From positions 1-62,290 of the forward strand of contig JBHJGY010000061.1 in NCBI GenBank assembly GCA_050331335.1: a stretch of 62,290 bases of DNA. Reading direction: 5' to 3'. Source of the DNA: Thermohalobaculum sp050331335 (lineage in GTDB: Bacteria; Pseudomonadota; Alphaproteobacteria; Rhodobacterales; Rhodobacteraceae). The translations under genes and the position numbers were made by a program. How positions within the stretch are numbered: position 1 is the first letter of the stretch; each line of letters opens with the position of its first letter. Shown here piece by piece: positions 17,950 through 27,127 of this stretch. The notes beneath the pieces were generated by a model, which saw only the letters and a list, made by a program, of their open reading frames with translations, was not told where the DNA came from and did not search any database.

Positions 17950-19965
17950 ATGAGCGAGACGAACACCGACATCTCGAGCGGCGGGGCGAGCCTCGACTTT
18001 GGAACGCTCAGTGTCCCGCCCGCGGTGGGCGGGGTTTCAGAGCCGCGGCAAAAGTTCCGGATTGCGGTGCTGGGGGATTTCTCCGGACGGGCCAACCGCG
18101 GCGAGCTCGAGCTGGGCGCCGATCTGGCCAACCGCAAGCCGATGAAGCTCGATGTCGACACGATCGAAGATCTGATCACCCGGTTTCGCACCCAACTCAG
18201 GCTCGAGATCGGCGCGGCGGGGGGCGCGGTCGATGTCGAGCTCGGCACCCTGGACGATCTGCATCCTGATGAACTTTACGACACGGTCGATGCGTTTCAG
18301 GAGCTCCAGAACCTGCGCATGATGGTGAGCCGCGGCCGGGCAGATGCGGTGCTTGACGAACTGCGGGCGCTCGGGGCCGAGCTCGGCGGGCGGGCCAGCG
18401 CGCCGCGGCGCCGGGCCAAGGGGGCCCAGGTGCCGGCGGATCGGCGGCTGTCGGACTTTGCCGCTCTCATCGGGGCGGGGCCGGAGGCGCGGCCCGAGGC
18501 GAGCACGGCCGACGAGCTTATCCGTCAGGTGGTCGCTCCCTATGTGGTGAAAGCGCCCGATCCGGACATCCCTGCGATGACCGATGCGGTGGATGCGGCG
18601 CTTTCTGGCCTAATGCGGGGGGTGCTGCACCACCCAGATTTTCAGGCGGTCGAGAGCGCTTGGCGGTCCCTCGACCTTCTGGCGCGGCGGATCGAGACCG
18701 GGGGCGGGTTAGAGCTGGTCGTCTACGACGTCGCGGCGGAGGAGCTCGCGATCGATTTGGCCGTCTCGGAGGACCTCGCGCAGTCGGGTCTCTTCCAGAT
18801 GCTGGCTGAGAAGCCCGCACTTGACGCCAATCAAGGCGGGCTCTCGCTGGTGGTTGGCCTCTATCAGTTCGAGGAGACGCCGCCGCATGCCGAACTCTTG
18901 GGACGCATGGCCAAGATCGCGGCCTATATGGACGCGCCGTTTGTGAGCGCTGTCTCGGCCGGGGCCTTCGATACCAAAACCGACGACTTGGCGCCGATCG
19001 TAAAGGACGCGTTCGCCGCGCTTAAGGCCCTGCCGGAGGCGGCTTATCTCGGGCTTGCAGTGCCGCGCTTCATGCTTCGCTTGCCCTATGGGACCCGAAC
19101 CGACCCGATCGATCCCTTCGAATTCGAGGAGTTCACCCGCGCCGAAGGACTGAAGGGGATGCTCTGGGCCAACCCAGCCGTGCTCGTTGCGGTTCTCGTC
19201 GGCGCGAGTTGGACCCAAGGCGGCGGTAAGGTGGAGCTTGGCAAGGTCATGTCGCTCGATGATGTCCCTTACCACTTCATCACCGACGCGGAGGGCGATC
19301 AGCTCGCGCTGCCCTGTACCGAACGGCTCTTGACCGAAAGATCGGCGGCGGAAGCCGCGTTGCGCGGGTTTATGCCGGTGCTGTCGATCGCGGGGCGCAA
19401 CGAGATCCGGCTTGGCTCGTTTCGGTCGGTGACCGGCGCGCGCTTGGCCGGACCTTGGGAGGCGAATGCGGTTGGCGGGCCCGATGCGATGCGGGCACGG
19501 GCCGAGGCGGCAGCCGTGCCGGCTGTTGGCGGGGCTGTGGCGCCGACTGCGGAGGAGGTGGCGCCGGCGGCGCCGGCCGTTGAGCAAAGCCAAGAAGCAC
19601 AAGATCTCGCGGCGGCCGACGAGGATCTCGACGCGCTGCTGGCCGGTCTGGAAACGGCCGACGAGGCCGCGGTCGAGACCGCTCCGGACCCGGCTGAAGA
19701 GGCGTCGGACACGGATGATCTTGACGCGCTGCTGGCGAGCCTCGATGCACCCGCCCCGGATGCGGAGGCTCCGCCGACTGCCGATGAGCTCGATGCGCTG
19801 CTCGCCGGCCTGGAAGACGAGACGCCCGCCCAGGAGGCGCCGGCAGATGAAGGCGGCATGGACGACCTTGATGCGCTCCTGGCCTCTTTCGACGATGATC
19901 AGGCCGAGGCACCGGCCGAAGATGGCGTCGACGACGAGCTCGATGCCCTGCTGAAGGAGCTGTGA
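17950..19965 (+). CDS. Fused TssB-TssC-like sheath paralogue with acidic repeat tail
   Basis: 671 aa. Residues about 33-145 resemble TssB (FRIAVLGDFSGRANRG, IEDLITRFRTQL). Residues about 190-520 resemble TssC (LHHPDFQAVESAWRSLDLL, the DPFEFEEF region), but the conserved C-terminal TssC domain (RFAHYLKCIVRD in the normal copy at 7342) is missing. The acidic tail carries five copies of a [DE][DE]LDALL motif at residues 558, 589, 612, 638 and 662. The frame is open upstream, but GGAG at 17940-17943 and the sequence favour the ATG at 17950. Such a protein could be a sheath-associated adaptor or cap rather than a structural sheath subunit; this is inference. Confidence 0.82.
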   Translation: MSETNTDISSGGASLDFGTLSVPPAVGGVSEPRQKFRIAVLGDFSGRANRGELELGADLANRKPMKLDVDTIEDLITRFRTQLRLEIGAAGGAVDVELGTLDDLHPDELYDTVDAFQELQNLRMMVSRGRADAVLDELRALGAELGGRASAPRRRAKGAQVPADRRLSDFAALIGAGPEARPEASTADELIRQVVAPYVVKAPDPDIPAMTDAVDAALSGLMRGVLHHPDFQAVESAWRSLDLLARRIETGGGLELVVYDVAAEELAIDLAVSEDLAQSGLFQMLAEKPALDANQGGLSLVVGLYQFEETPPHAELLGRMAKIAAYMDAPFVSAVSAGAFDTKTDDLAPIVKDAFAALKALPEAAYLGLAVPRFMLRLPYGTRTDPIDPFEFEEFTRAEGLKGMLWANPAVLVAVLVGASWTQGGGKVELGKVMSLDDVPYHFITDAEGDQLALPCTERLLTERSAAEAALRGFMPVLSIAGRNEIRLGSFRSVTGARLAGPWEANAVGGPDAMRARAEAAAVPAVGGAVAPTAEEVAPAAPAVEQSQEAQDLAAADEDLDALLAGLETADEAAVETAPDPAEEASDTDDLDALLASLDAPAPDAEAPPTADELDALLAGLEDETPAQEAPADEGGMDDLDALLASFDDDQAEAPAEDGVDDELDALLKEL

Positions 19966-19968
19966 CCG

Positions 19969-20250
19969 ATGACCGATCAGGAGGCGAGCCCGGAGTGGGA
20001 GAGCTTCGAGATGCTCGTTGTTTCGACCAACGGGCGCTATCGACTGTTGCGCGGCAATGAGCGCATCCACGCGATCCTCGCCCATGACGACACGCTGCCT
20101 TGGCCGATCGGGCTTTTGCATGTCGAAAGCCACTGGGACCTGGAAAGGGTGATGGGAGAAGGGGCTTCTTTCGAGGGCTGCTTCATCATCAACCCCTCGT
20201 ATATCGAGGGCTTCCGGTCCAACAACCGGTTGGTGGATATCTTCCTCTGA
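19969..20250 (+). CDS. Small T6SS-locus protein of unknown function
   Basis: 93 aa, starting 3 bases after the fused sheath paralogue, so surely cotranscribed. It has no signal peptide or membrane segment. Visible features are an acidic N-terminus (EASPEWESFEM), a central LRGNERIHAILAHDD stretch and the C-terminal INPSYIEGFRSNNRLVDIFL. I do not recognise the family. Its position just before vgrG is where adaptors, chaperones or immunity proteins are often found, but nothing in the sequence identifies one. Confidence 0.75.
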   Translation: MTDQEASPEWESFEMLVVSTNGRYRLLRGNERIHAILAHDDTLPWPIGLLHVESHWDLERVMGEGASFEGCFIINPSYIEGFRSNNRLVDIFL

Positions 20251-20296
20251 GGCCGACAAGGGCGCGGGCTAAGGCTTGTGCGAAAGGAGCGTCGAC

Positions 20297-22390
20297 ATGG
20301 CAAGCAAAGAAATCGAGTACACCGGCCGATCTATCAAGATGTTCGGGCCGCTGAAGCCGGTTATGATGCAGCTGCTGCGCGCCGAAGTTCGCGAGGGTTT
20401 TAGCCAAATCACTGAAATTGATGTTGAGTTTATTTCAGCGGAAATCAAACTACCGTTGGAGGATGTACTTGGTCGGGTTGTTTCCCTTGAGATATTGACG
20501 GAAAAGAAAAACAAACGGTATTTTTCCGGACATTGCATCGAGGTGCTGTACGAAGGTACCTATCAGGGTCAGGGCCATTTCGTCGCCAGTCTGCGATCCT
20601 GGAACTGGTTTCTTACGCAAACAAGCAATTGCCGTATTTTTCAAGATAAAACGGCAATGGAGATAATAAAAATGATCTTCGGTGATCACGGTTTCAGCGA
20701 TTTTAAAGATAAAACAACTCGCTAATTGGCATAGCGTGTTTATTGCGTGCAGTATAGGGAATCGGATTGGGCGTTCGTCCAGCGTCTGATTGCCGAAGAG
20801 GGTATGTATTATTACTTTGAGTATACGAAGGATAAGGACACACTTGTGCTGTGTGACGACACCTCGCAGCATGCGCCAATTGACGAGCGTTCGGACATCA
20901 AGTTCTTTTTTAAAGAGGACAATATGCGCCGGCGCGAGGATCATGTTTTCGACTGGCGTGAGCGCGAGACGTTGCGCAGTGCGGTGGCCTCGCTTGCCGA
21001 CTACGACTTCGAAAAATCGGGAACAAAATTGTTTGAGAGTAAGACCATAAAGAAGGGGACGCATAAGCACAATAAATACGAGGTGTACGATTATCCGGGG
21101 CGTTATAAGGAGGTGGGGGATGGTCAGAACTTTGCTCGACTTCGTGTCGAGCGCTATGCAGCGGAACATGAGCGGATGCGCGGGATCGCGAATGTGCGGA
21201 CGATGGCCTGCGGTCACCGTTTCAAGCTGACGAAACACCCGCGCGACGCCGCTAAGGACGAGTATTTGGTGATCGAGGCGATCCACCAGCTCCAAATCGA
21301 GACCGAATACGATAAAGGAGAACTCGGCGAGTCTGCACTGGGTGAGCGGATCACGCTCGACCTTGACAAGAACCCGGACCCGTATCGGGTGCAGTTCCGT
21401 TGTCAACCCAAGGAAGCGCCATTCCGCACGCCCTACGATGACTGTAAAAAGCCAGTGATCCCCGGGCTGCAGACCGCTGTTGTTACGGGGCCCAGCAAGA
21501 AAGAAATTTATACGGATAAGTATGGCCGCGTGAAGGTCCAGTTTCATTGGGACCGAGACGGAAAGAAGGATGAAAAAACCAGCTGTTGGATCCGGAAGGC
21601 AGAGCCCTGGTCGGGTAAAAGCTGGGGCATGGTCTGGGTGCCGCGGATCGGCCAGGAAGTTGTGGTGCAATTCGAGGAGGGCGATCCGGACCGGCCGCTG
21701 ATCGTTGGCATGGTGTTCAACGATGCCACCAAGCATCCTTATACGCTACCGACTGATATGACCATGATGGGCTGGAAAACCCGTTCAAGTGAGAAGGGAA
21801 GTGCAAAGACATTTCATGAGCTTGTATTTGAAGATAAGATCGAAAAAGAATATATCCGCTTCCAGTCTGAGCGGAATTATTTTCAGATTGTGAAAAACAA
21901 TGCGGATATCAAGATTGGCCTTGAGCACAAAGACAAAGGTGACATGACGATCGAGATCCAAAATGATCTCAAGGAGACGCTGAAGGAGGGTAATCACACC
22001 TTTACTGTTGCCAAAGGCGAAGAGAAGTATAGCGTCAAGAAAAACCGAACGGTTAAGGTTGAGGGTGCGCACAAAGAGGATATCACGAAAAACCAAACCG
22101 TGAAAATTAAGGGTGCGCAGAGCACAACGGTGACCAAAGCAATTAAAACTAAATCGTCTACCAATTCTGTTTCGATTACTGCCGCGCAGAAAATCACCCT
22201 TAAGGCGAATACGAAGATTACACTTCAGTGCGGGTTGTCAAAGATTGAATTGACTCCAGGAGGTATCAAGATGCAGACGACGATGCTGCAAATGAAGGGT
22301 AAGGGGATGGCCAAGCTCGAAGGCGGGTTCTTGCAAATGAAGGGCAATGCCATGGCGATCCTGAAGGGTAGCGTCACGATGATCAACTGA
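20297..22390 (+). pseudogene. vgrG: T6SS spike protein VgrG (TssI) with two in-frame stops
   Basis: The reading frame spans 698 codons and matches VgrG throughout: a gp27-like N-terminal part, YCVQYRESDWAFVQRLIAEEG, an OB-fold region (YGRVKVQFHWDRDGKKDE, CWIRKAEPWSGKSWGMVWVPR) and a C-terminal beta-helix with repeated TVKVEG/TVKIKG units. TAA (20723-20725) and TAG (20732-20734) interrupt it at codons 143 and 146. The alternative is an inserted T plus a nearby one-base deletion, which restores RNWHS before the RVYCVQ segment. The ATG has AAAGGAGC upstream. No effector domain is fused. Base composition is more AT-rich than neighbouring genes. If the stops are real, the N- and C-terminal parts would be separate, probably inactive. 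Confidence 0.88.
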
Positions 22391-22406
22391 GATCGGGAGG
22401 CAGCGG

Positions 22407-23108
22407 ATGAGCGATCTAGCGCGCTTCGAGGGGCTGAAGAAACTTTCCGAAGAGCCATTCTTCGGACAACTTGCAAAGCTCGAGGTGGAGCTGCAGACGC
22501 CGGTCGACCTGCCGCCAACGGCGCCCGCGGCCAGGCTGCTAGCCGAGATCTCGGCGCAGTCCGACGGCAGCGGCCTTGCCGAGGTCGATATGATCCGCGT
22601 GCTCGCCTTGGTGTTGCCCAAACGCGAGGCTGTTTGGTGGTCATGTCTGGCCGGCCGCGATCTGGTGGGACACGAGACGGAGCTGACGGAGGGCCCGCTT
22701 GCCGCTGCGGAGGCCTGGGTTTTCAAGCCGTGCGACGAGCGCAGAGCCGCGGCCTTCGAGGCGGCCGGGGCTGCAAAGCCGACCGACGATACGGCCCTTG
22801 CGGCGATGGCGGCGGTCTACAGCACGGGCACGATGGGGCCCGGTGATCTCGATGCGATGGAAACGCCGGCGGGCATGTTCTCCAACGCGGTTTTCGGCAT
22901 GGTTATGACCTCGCTCGAAGCGGCGCCGGAAGATGCGGATCTTCCTTGGCTGACGATGCTGGTCGAGCGCGGGCTCGATATCGCGCGGGGCGGCAATGGC
23001 CGGTCGGTCGAACTGCTGCTGCCGGAGCCAGTGGAAGAGGACGATGGCCTGGACGACGAGGACGACGAGGACGACGAGGAAGGGTCTGCCGCCCAGAAGC
23101 CCGCATGA
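22407..23108 (+). CDS. T6SS-associated protein, DUF6931-like
   Basis: 233 aa, 16 bases after vgrG with GGGAGG before the ATG. The segment VLALVLPKREAVWWSCL is like the DUF6931 family, seen from memory in T6SS loci; I give this with moderate certainty. The second half is helical and Ala-rich, ending in a very acidic stretch (GLDDEDDEDDEE). There is no signal peptide or membrane helix. Its place between vgrG and the PAAR gene suggests a role in loading or capping the spike, which is inference only. Confidence 0.75.
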   Translation: MSDLARFEGLKKLSEEPFFGQLAKLEVELQTPVDLPPTAPAARLLAEISAQSDGSGLAEVDMIRVLALVLPKREAVWWSCLAGRDLVGHETELTEGPLAAAEAWVFKPCDERRAAAFEAAGAAKPTDDTALAAMAAVYSTGTMGPGDLDAMETPAGMFSNAVFGMVMTSLEAAPEDADLPWLTMLVERGLDIARGGNGRSVELLLPEPVEEDDGLDDEDDEDDEEGSAAQKPA

Positions 23109-23136
23109 CCTGCAGCTGTGCCAAGGAGCATGAGAG

Positions 23137-23448
23137 ATGAAATCGCCGGGTTCGAAAGTGGGGGACATGCATGTCTGCCCGCTGGTCACGCCGGCCGTGC
23201 CGCCGGTGCCCCATGTGGGTGGACCGGTGATGCCGCCCGGAGTGCCGACGGTGCTCGCGTGCAAGATGCCCGCCACCCCTGCGCCGGGGAATACCTGCAC
23301 CTGCGTCGGCCCGCCGGACCTGACGACCAAGGGCTCGGCGACGGTGCTGGTGCAAAAGCGCATGTGGGCACGGATCGTGATGGACACGACCGCCCATGGC
23401 GGCATGATAGCCGGGCCCGGCGCAATCAGTGTCATCGTGGGCGGCTGA
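23137..23448 (+). CDS. PAAR-domain spike-tip protein
   Basis: PAAR proteins sharpen the VgrG tip and can carry effectors. The 103-aa product is a stand-alone PAAR with the expected proline/glycine repeats (VGDMHVCPLVTPAVPPVPHVGGPV, shortened here to its ends) and conserved His and Cys residues that bind a metal ion at the tip. AAGGAG is 8 bases from the ATG. There is no C-terminal toxin extension. It follows the vgrG-associated genes as usual. Confidence 0.9.
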   Translation: MKSPGSKVGDMHVCPLVTPAVPPVPHVGGPVMPPGVPTVLACKMPATPAPGNTCTCVGPPDLTTKGSATVLVQKRMWARIVMDTTAHGGMIAGPGAISVIVGG

Positions 23449-23560
23449 GTTGCGTGGCTTGCAGCCTGGGTCGTGCGGCTGCACAGTGGGGAAGCCGCAG
23501 CACCAGGGTATAGGGGCGCGTGGCGCAGGCCGTGAGCAGACGCCAAAAGGGGAGTGAGCC

Positions 23561-25156
23561 TTGGGATTGACGCTGACGCCGACCGGTTCCGGCACGATCC
23601 CCGGCGAGATGGGCCCCATCCAGATGAGCGACGGGGTGATCACCATCGGCCGAGGTGAGGACAACGACCTGACCCTGCCCGACCCCGAGCGCCACATCTC
23701 CAAGCGCCACTGCGTGATCGAGCAGCGCGGCAACGATTTCTTCCTTCTCGATGTCTCGACCAACGGCACCTTCCTGAATCACGCCCCGGATCGCGTGGGC
23801 GAGCAGCCTATGCCGCTCAATGATGGGGATGTGATTTGCCTGGGGTTTTACGAGCTCCGGGTTTCCATCGGGTCGGCGGCGGATCCGTTCGCCGCGCCGG
23901 AGGATCCGCTCGACGCGCTGCCGCCGCCGGCGGAGCAGACGTCGATCACCTCGGCGATCGGCCAGGGCCATGCACGTCACGCCCCGAATGAGGAGCTCGA
24001 GGACCCGTTGGCCGGCGATGACGACCTCCTGGGCATTCTGGGGCAACCGCCTGGAGCCGAGGCGCCGCGCGGGCCCGGGCCCTTGCCGGACGGGCTCGGC
24101 CCTGGCGGTGATCTACTGCCCCAGCGCGACAGTGCGCAGCGCCATGATCCGCTTGCCGGGCCAGACGGACGGGAGTTAATGGGCGATCCGATGGGGCGGG
24201 ATGAGCGTCTCGATCTCGCCGGCGATCCCCTTGCCCCCGCGCCGGACGGTGAGGATGATTGGCTCTCGGGCGCAGGGGCCACCCCGCGATCGGACCATGT
24301 GCCGGATCACCGGGCGCATTTCGCGCCGCCGACCCCGCGTCCGCCGGCCGCGACCGGGCCTGGCGGACGGCCGCTCTTGCCGGAGAACTGGGATCTGGAC
24401 GAGGATGAGGACGAGCCCGCGGCGTCGGATCCCTTGGCCGATCTGGGCGGGACGCCATCGGCTTCGGCTTCGGCCCCGGCTCCGGCGGCGCCGCGTGATG
24501 CAGCCCGTCCAGCCGCTGCCCAGCACCCCAGCCAACCAGGGGCCGTCTCAGCTTCGGCCGCCGGGTCTGCCGGCTCGGGCGGCGATGCCGCGCGGGCATT
24601 CTTGCGCGCTGCGGGCGGCGGTGCCGTTCCTGTGTCCGATGCAGAACTCGAAGAGACCATGGCGCGGCTGGGCGCAGCCTTCGGCATAATGGTGTCGGGC
24701 ATGCGCGAGGTTCTGATGACGCGCAAGTCGATCAAGGATGAGTTCCGACTCAGCCAGACCCAAATCCAGGCTGGCGGCAACAATCCGCTCAAATTCTCGG
24801 TCAGCCCCGAACAGGCGATCGGTGCGCTGATCCGGCCCGCGGTGCCCGGCTATCTCCCCGCCGATGCGGCAGCCAAAGAGGCGCTCAAGGACATCAAGGC
24901 CCATGAGATCGCGGTGATCACTGGTATGCAGGCGGCGTTGAAAGCCATCCTCGTGCGGCTTGATCCCGCGGCCCTCGTTGCGCGCTTGGAGCGCGAAGGT
25001 GGCCTGCTCGACATGTTGTCGGGCAAGAAAGCGCGCTATTGGGAGGTTTATGAGGAACTGTATGGGCAAATCTCGCGCGAGGCCGAGGATGACTTTCAGA
25101 CGCTCTTCGGTCGCGAATTCGCCCGGGCTTACGAGGAGCAACTGAAAAAGCTCTAA
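23561..25156 (+). CDS. tagH: T6SS FHA-domain protein TagH (Fha)
   Basis: Forkhead-associated protein that binds phosphothreonine and promotes T6SS assembly in the PpkA/PppA pathway. In the 531-aa product the FHA domain occupies about residues 15-105 (ITIGRGEDNDLTL, ISKRHCVIE, STNGTFLN). A long Pro/Ala/Asp-rich linker follows, and the last ~180 residues form the TagH C-terminal domain (GREFARAYEEQLKKL at the end). It starts with TTG; AAGGGGAG at 23547-23553 supports it. A kinase (36008) and a phosphatase (32280) in the same locus make the partner set. Confidence 0.9.
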   Translation: MGLTLTPTGSGTIPGEMGPIQMSDGVITIGRGEDNDLTLPDPERHISKRHCVIEQRGNDFFLLDVSTNGTFLNHAPDRVGEQPMPLNDGDVICLGFYELRVSIGSAADPFAAPEDPLDALPPPAEQTSITSAIGQGHARHAPNEELEDPLAGDDDLLGILGQPPGAEAPRGPGPLPDGLGPGGDLLPQRDSAQRHDPLAGPDGRELMGDPMGRDERLDLAGDPLAPAPDGEDDWLSGAGATPRSDHVPDHRAHFAPPTPRPPAATGPGGRPLLPENWDLDEDEDEPAASDPLADLGGTPSASASAPAPAAPRDAARPAAAQHPSQPGAVSASAAGSAGSGGDAARAFLRAAGGGAVPVSDAELEETMARLGAAFGIMVSGMREVLMTRKSIKDEFRLSQTQIQAGGNNPLKFSVSPEQAIGALIRPAVPGYLPADAAAKEALKDIKAHEIAVITGMQAALKAILVRLDPAALVARLEREGGLLDMLSGKKARYWEVYEELYGQISREAEDDFQTLFGREFARAYEEQLKKL

Positions 25157-25275
25157 GGCCTGGCGCCGTCTCGTCGGCCTGCCATGCAACGGCTCGCGCT
25201 CCAACGGCCCCCGCGCCGATATCCCTGCCAAGCCGGACCCAAACCTCACCTACCTGCCACAAGGAGACGCTCGCC

Positions 25276-25737
25276 ATGCCCCGCCAGACCCCAGTCGCTC
25301 TCATTGGCCTCGCGCTCGCGCTTGCGTTATCGGCCTGCGCCGAGCCGCCGCCGCCGCCGCAGCCCACGACGGTTGCGCTGCAAATCACCGGCGAGGAGGG
25401 GATGAACGGCGGTGCACCGGCCCGGATCAAGGTCTACTACCTGACCGCAGATGCCAATTTCATCGCCTCGGACTTCTTCGCGCTCTGGGAGGAGGGGGGC
25501 GGCACCCTCGGCGCCGATTTGGTGACCATCGACGAGTATCTCGTGGCGCCGGGCGCGTCGATCGAGGATGCGAAGACCTTCGACGCGGCGGTGCCGCATA
25601 TGGGTGTGGTCGCCGGGCTGCGGGACATCGACAATCCCGGCTGGAAGGCGACCCAGGACCTCAGTCCGCGCGCGCCAAATGCGATCGGCTTGACGGTCAC
25701 GAGCGAAGGGGTGAAGGTCGCGCCGGCGGGCGAGTAA
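25276..25737 (+). CDS. tssJ: T6SS outer-membrane lipoprotein TssJ
   Basis: Anchors TssM to the outer membrane as part of the envelope complex. The 153-aa product has a lipoprotein signal with the lipobox LSAC (Cys 21) followed by a poly-proline stretch and a compact beta-rich domain containing IKVYYLTADANF and SDFFALWE, the usual TssJ pattern. AAGGAG lies ahead of the ATG. tssK follows 30 bases after the stop. Confidence 0.92.
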   Translation: MPRQTPVALIGLALALALSACAEPPPPPQPTTVALQITGEEGMNGGAPARIKVYYLTADANFIASDFFALWEEGGGTLGADLVTIDEYLVAPGASIEDAKTFDAAVPHMGVVAGLRDIDNPGWKATQDLSPRAPNAIGLTVTSEGVKVAPAGE

Positions 25738-25767
25738 GCGCGTCCGGCGATCGAAGAGGGCGAGCGG

Positions 25768-27108
25768 ATGTCGTGGGAGAACAAAGTAATCTGGAGCGAG
25801 GGGTTGTTTCTGCAGCCCCATCACCTGCAACAGCAGGCCCGCTACACGGATGCCCTTGTCGGACGCGTCACCCGGGCGCAGTCGCCCTATCCATGGGGGC
25901 TGACCGAGCTGACCCTCGACGACGATCTGCTGAAGCTCGGAAAGATCTCCGTCAGTGCTTGCGCCGGCGTCACTCCCGACGGCGCGCCCTTTCGCGTGCC
26001 GCAATCCGACATCGCGCCGCCCGCGCTGCAAATGCCGGCGGATTTGAAGAACACAGTCGTGCATCTCGCGATCCCCATGCGCCGTCCGGGGGCCATGGAG
26101 ATCGCGCTCGAGGCCGACGCGGAAGGGGTCGCCCGGTTCCGGGCGGAGGAGATCGAGGTGACGGATGTGAACGGGCGGGATCGGCGTCCGGTGACCGTCG
26201 CAGTCGGCAAGATCCGGTTGCAGCTCGCGCTGGAGATGGATGATTTGGCCGATCTCTTGGTGATCCCGGTGGCGCGGGTGATCGAGGTCCGGCCCGATGG
26301 CTCGATCATTCTCGATCGGGCCTTTATCCCCACGGTGATGGATATGCGGGCGGCGCCGGCGCTGGAGGCTTTTTTGCGCGAGCTCGACGGGGTGATGAGC
26401 CAGCGGGTGGAGCAGCTCGCCGGTCGGCTGAGTGCGGCGGGGTCCGGGCGCGGGGCGGCAGAGGTTGCGGACTTCCTGTTGCTGATTGCTTGCAACCGGG
26501 CGCTCGCTCAGATCCGCCATATGTGCACCATCGAGAACGCTCATCCCGAGCGCGTCTATGCGTTTTGCCTCGGTCTTGCTGGGGAGCTGGCGAGCTTCTG
26601 GTCGGAGACCAAGCGGGCGCCGGATTTCCCGGCCTATGACCATCTCGACCTCACCGGCGTGTTCCAACCCTTGATGCGGACGCTTCGGCAGTATTTCTCT
26701 TCCGACACCCGCGATGCGGCGGTCTCGATCCCGCTGGAGGAGAAGAAATACGGCGTGCGGGTGGCTGTGGTGGGCGACCGGCGATTGCTCACCAGCGCCA
26801 GCTTTGTGCTCGCGGCTCGAGCCGACACGCCGGCCGAGACCGTGCGCCGCCATATGCCGACCCAGGCGAAGATCGGTCCCGTCGAACAGATCCGCCAGCT
26901 CGTGAATTCGGCACTGCCGGGCATCGGGCTCAGGCCGTTGCCGGTGGCGCCGCGGCAGATCCCCTTCCATGCCGGTGTTGTCTATTTCGAACTGGACCGC
27001 GATAGTCCATTCTGGGGGCAGTTGACGACGTCGGGGGGGCTCGCGATCTTCGTTGCGGGCGACTTCCCCGGCTTGACGTTGGAGCTTTGGGCGATCCGCG
27101 ATCAGTGA
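25768..27108 (+). CDS. tssK: T6SS baseplate adaptor TssK
   Basis: Trimeric adaptor linking baseplate wedges to the TssLM membrane complex. The 446-aa product begins with the diagnostic VIWSEGLFLQPHHLQQQARY segment and ends with FVAGDFPGLTLELWAIR. Length is normal. It sits between tssJ and tssL, as in many alphaproteobacterial loci. Confidence 0.96.
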   Translation: MSWENKVIWSEGLFLQPHHLQQQARYTDALVGRVTRAQSPYPWGLTELTLDDDLLKLGKISVSACAGVTPDGAPFRVPQSDIAPPALQMPADLKNTVVHLAIPMRRPGAMEIALEADAEGVARFRAEEIEVTDVNGRDRRPVTVAVGKIRLQLALEMDDLADLLVIPVARVIEVRPDGSIILDRAFIPTVMDMRAAPALEAFLRELDGVMSQRVEQLAGRLSAAGSGRGAAEVADFLLLIACNRALAQIRHMCTIENAHPERVYAFCLGLAGELASFWSETKRAPDFPAYDHLDLTGVFQPLMRTLRQYFSSDTRDAAVSIPLEEKKYGVRVAVVGDRRLLTSASFVLAARADTPAETVRRHMPTQAKIGPVEQIRQLVNSALPGIGLRPLPVAPRQIPFHAGVVYFELDRDSPFWGQLTTSGGLAIFVAGDFPGLTLELWAIRDQ

Positions 27109-27127
27109 TCGCACCGGGAGGCTTTGA

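Noticed and set aside
19969..20250. Immunity protein for a VgrG-linked effector
   Set aside because: No effector domain is present next to it, and the protein has no feature of known immunity families; left as unknown.
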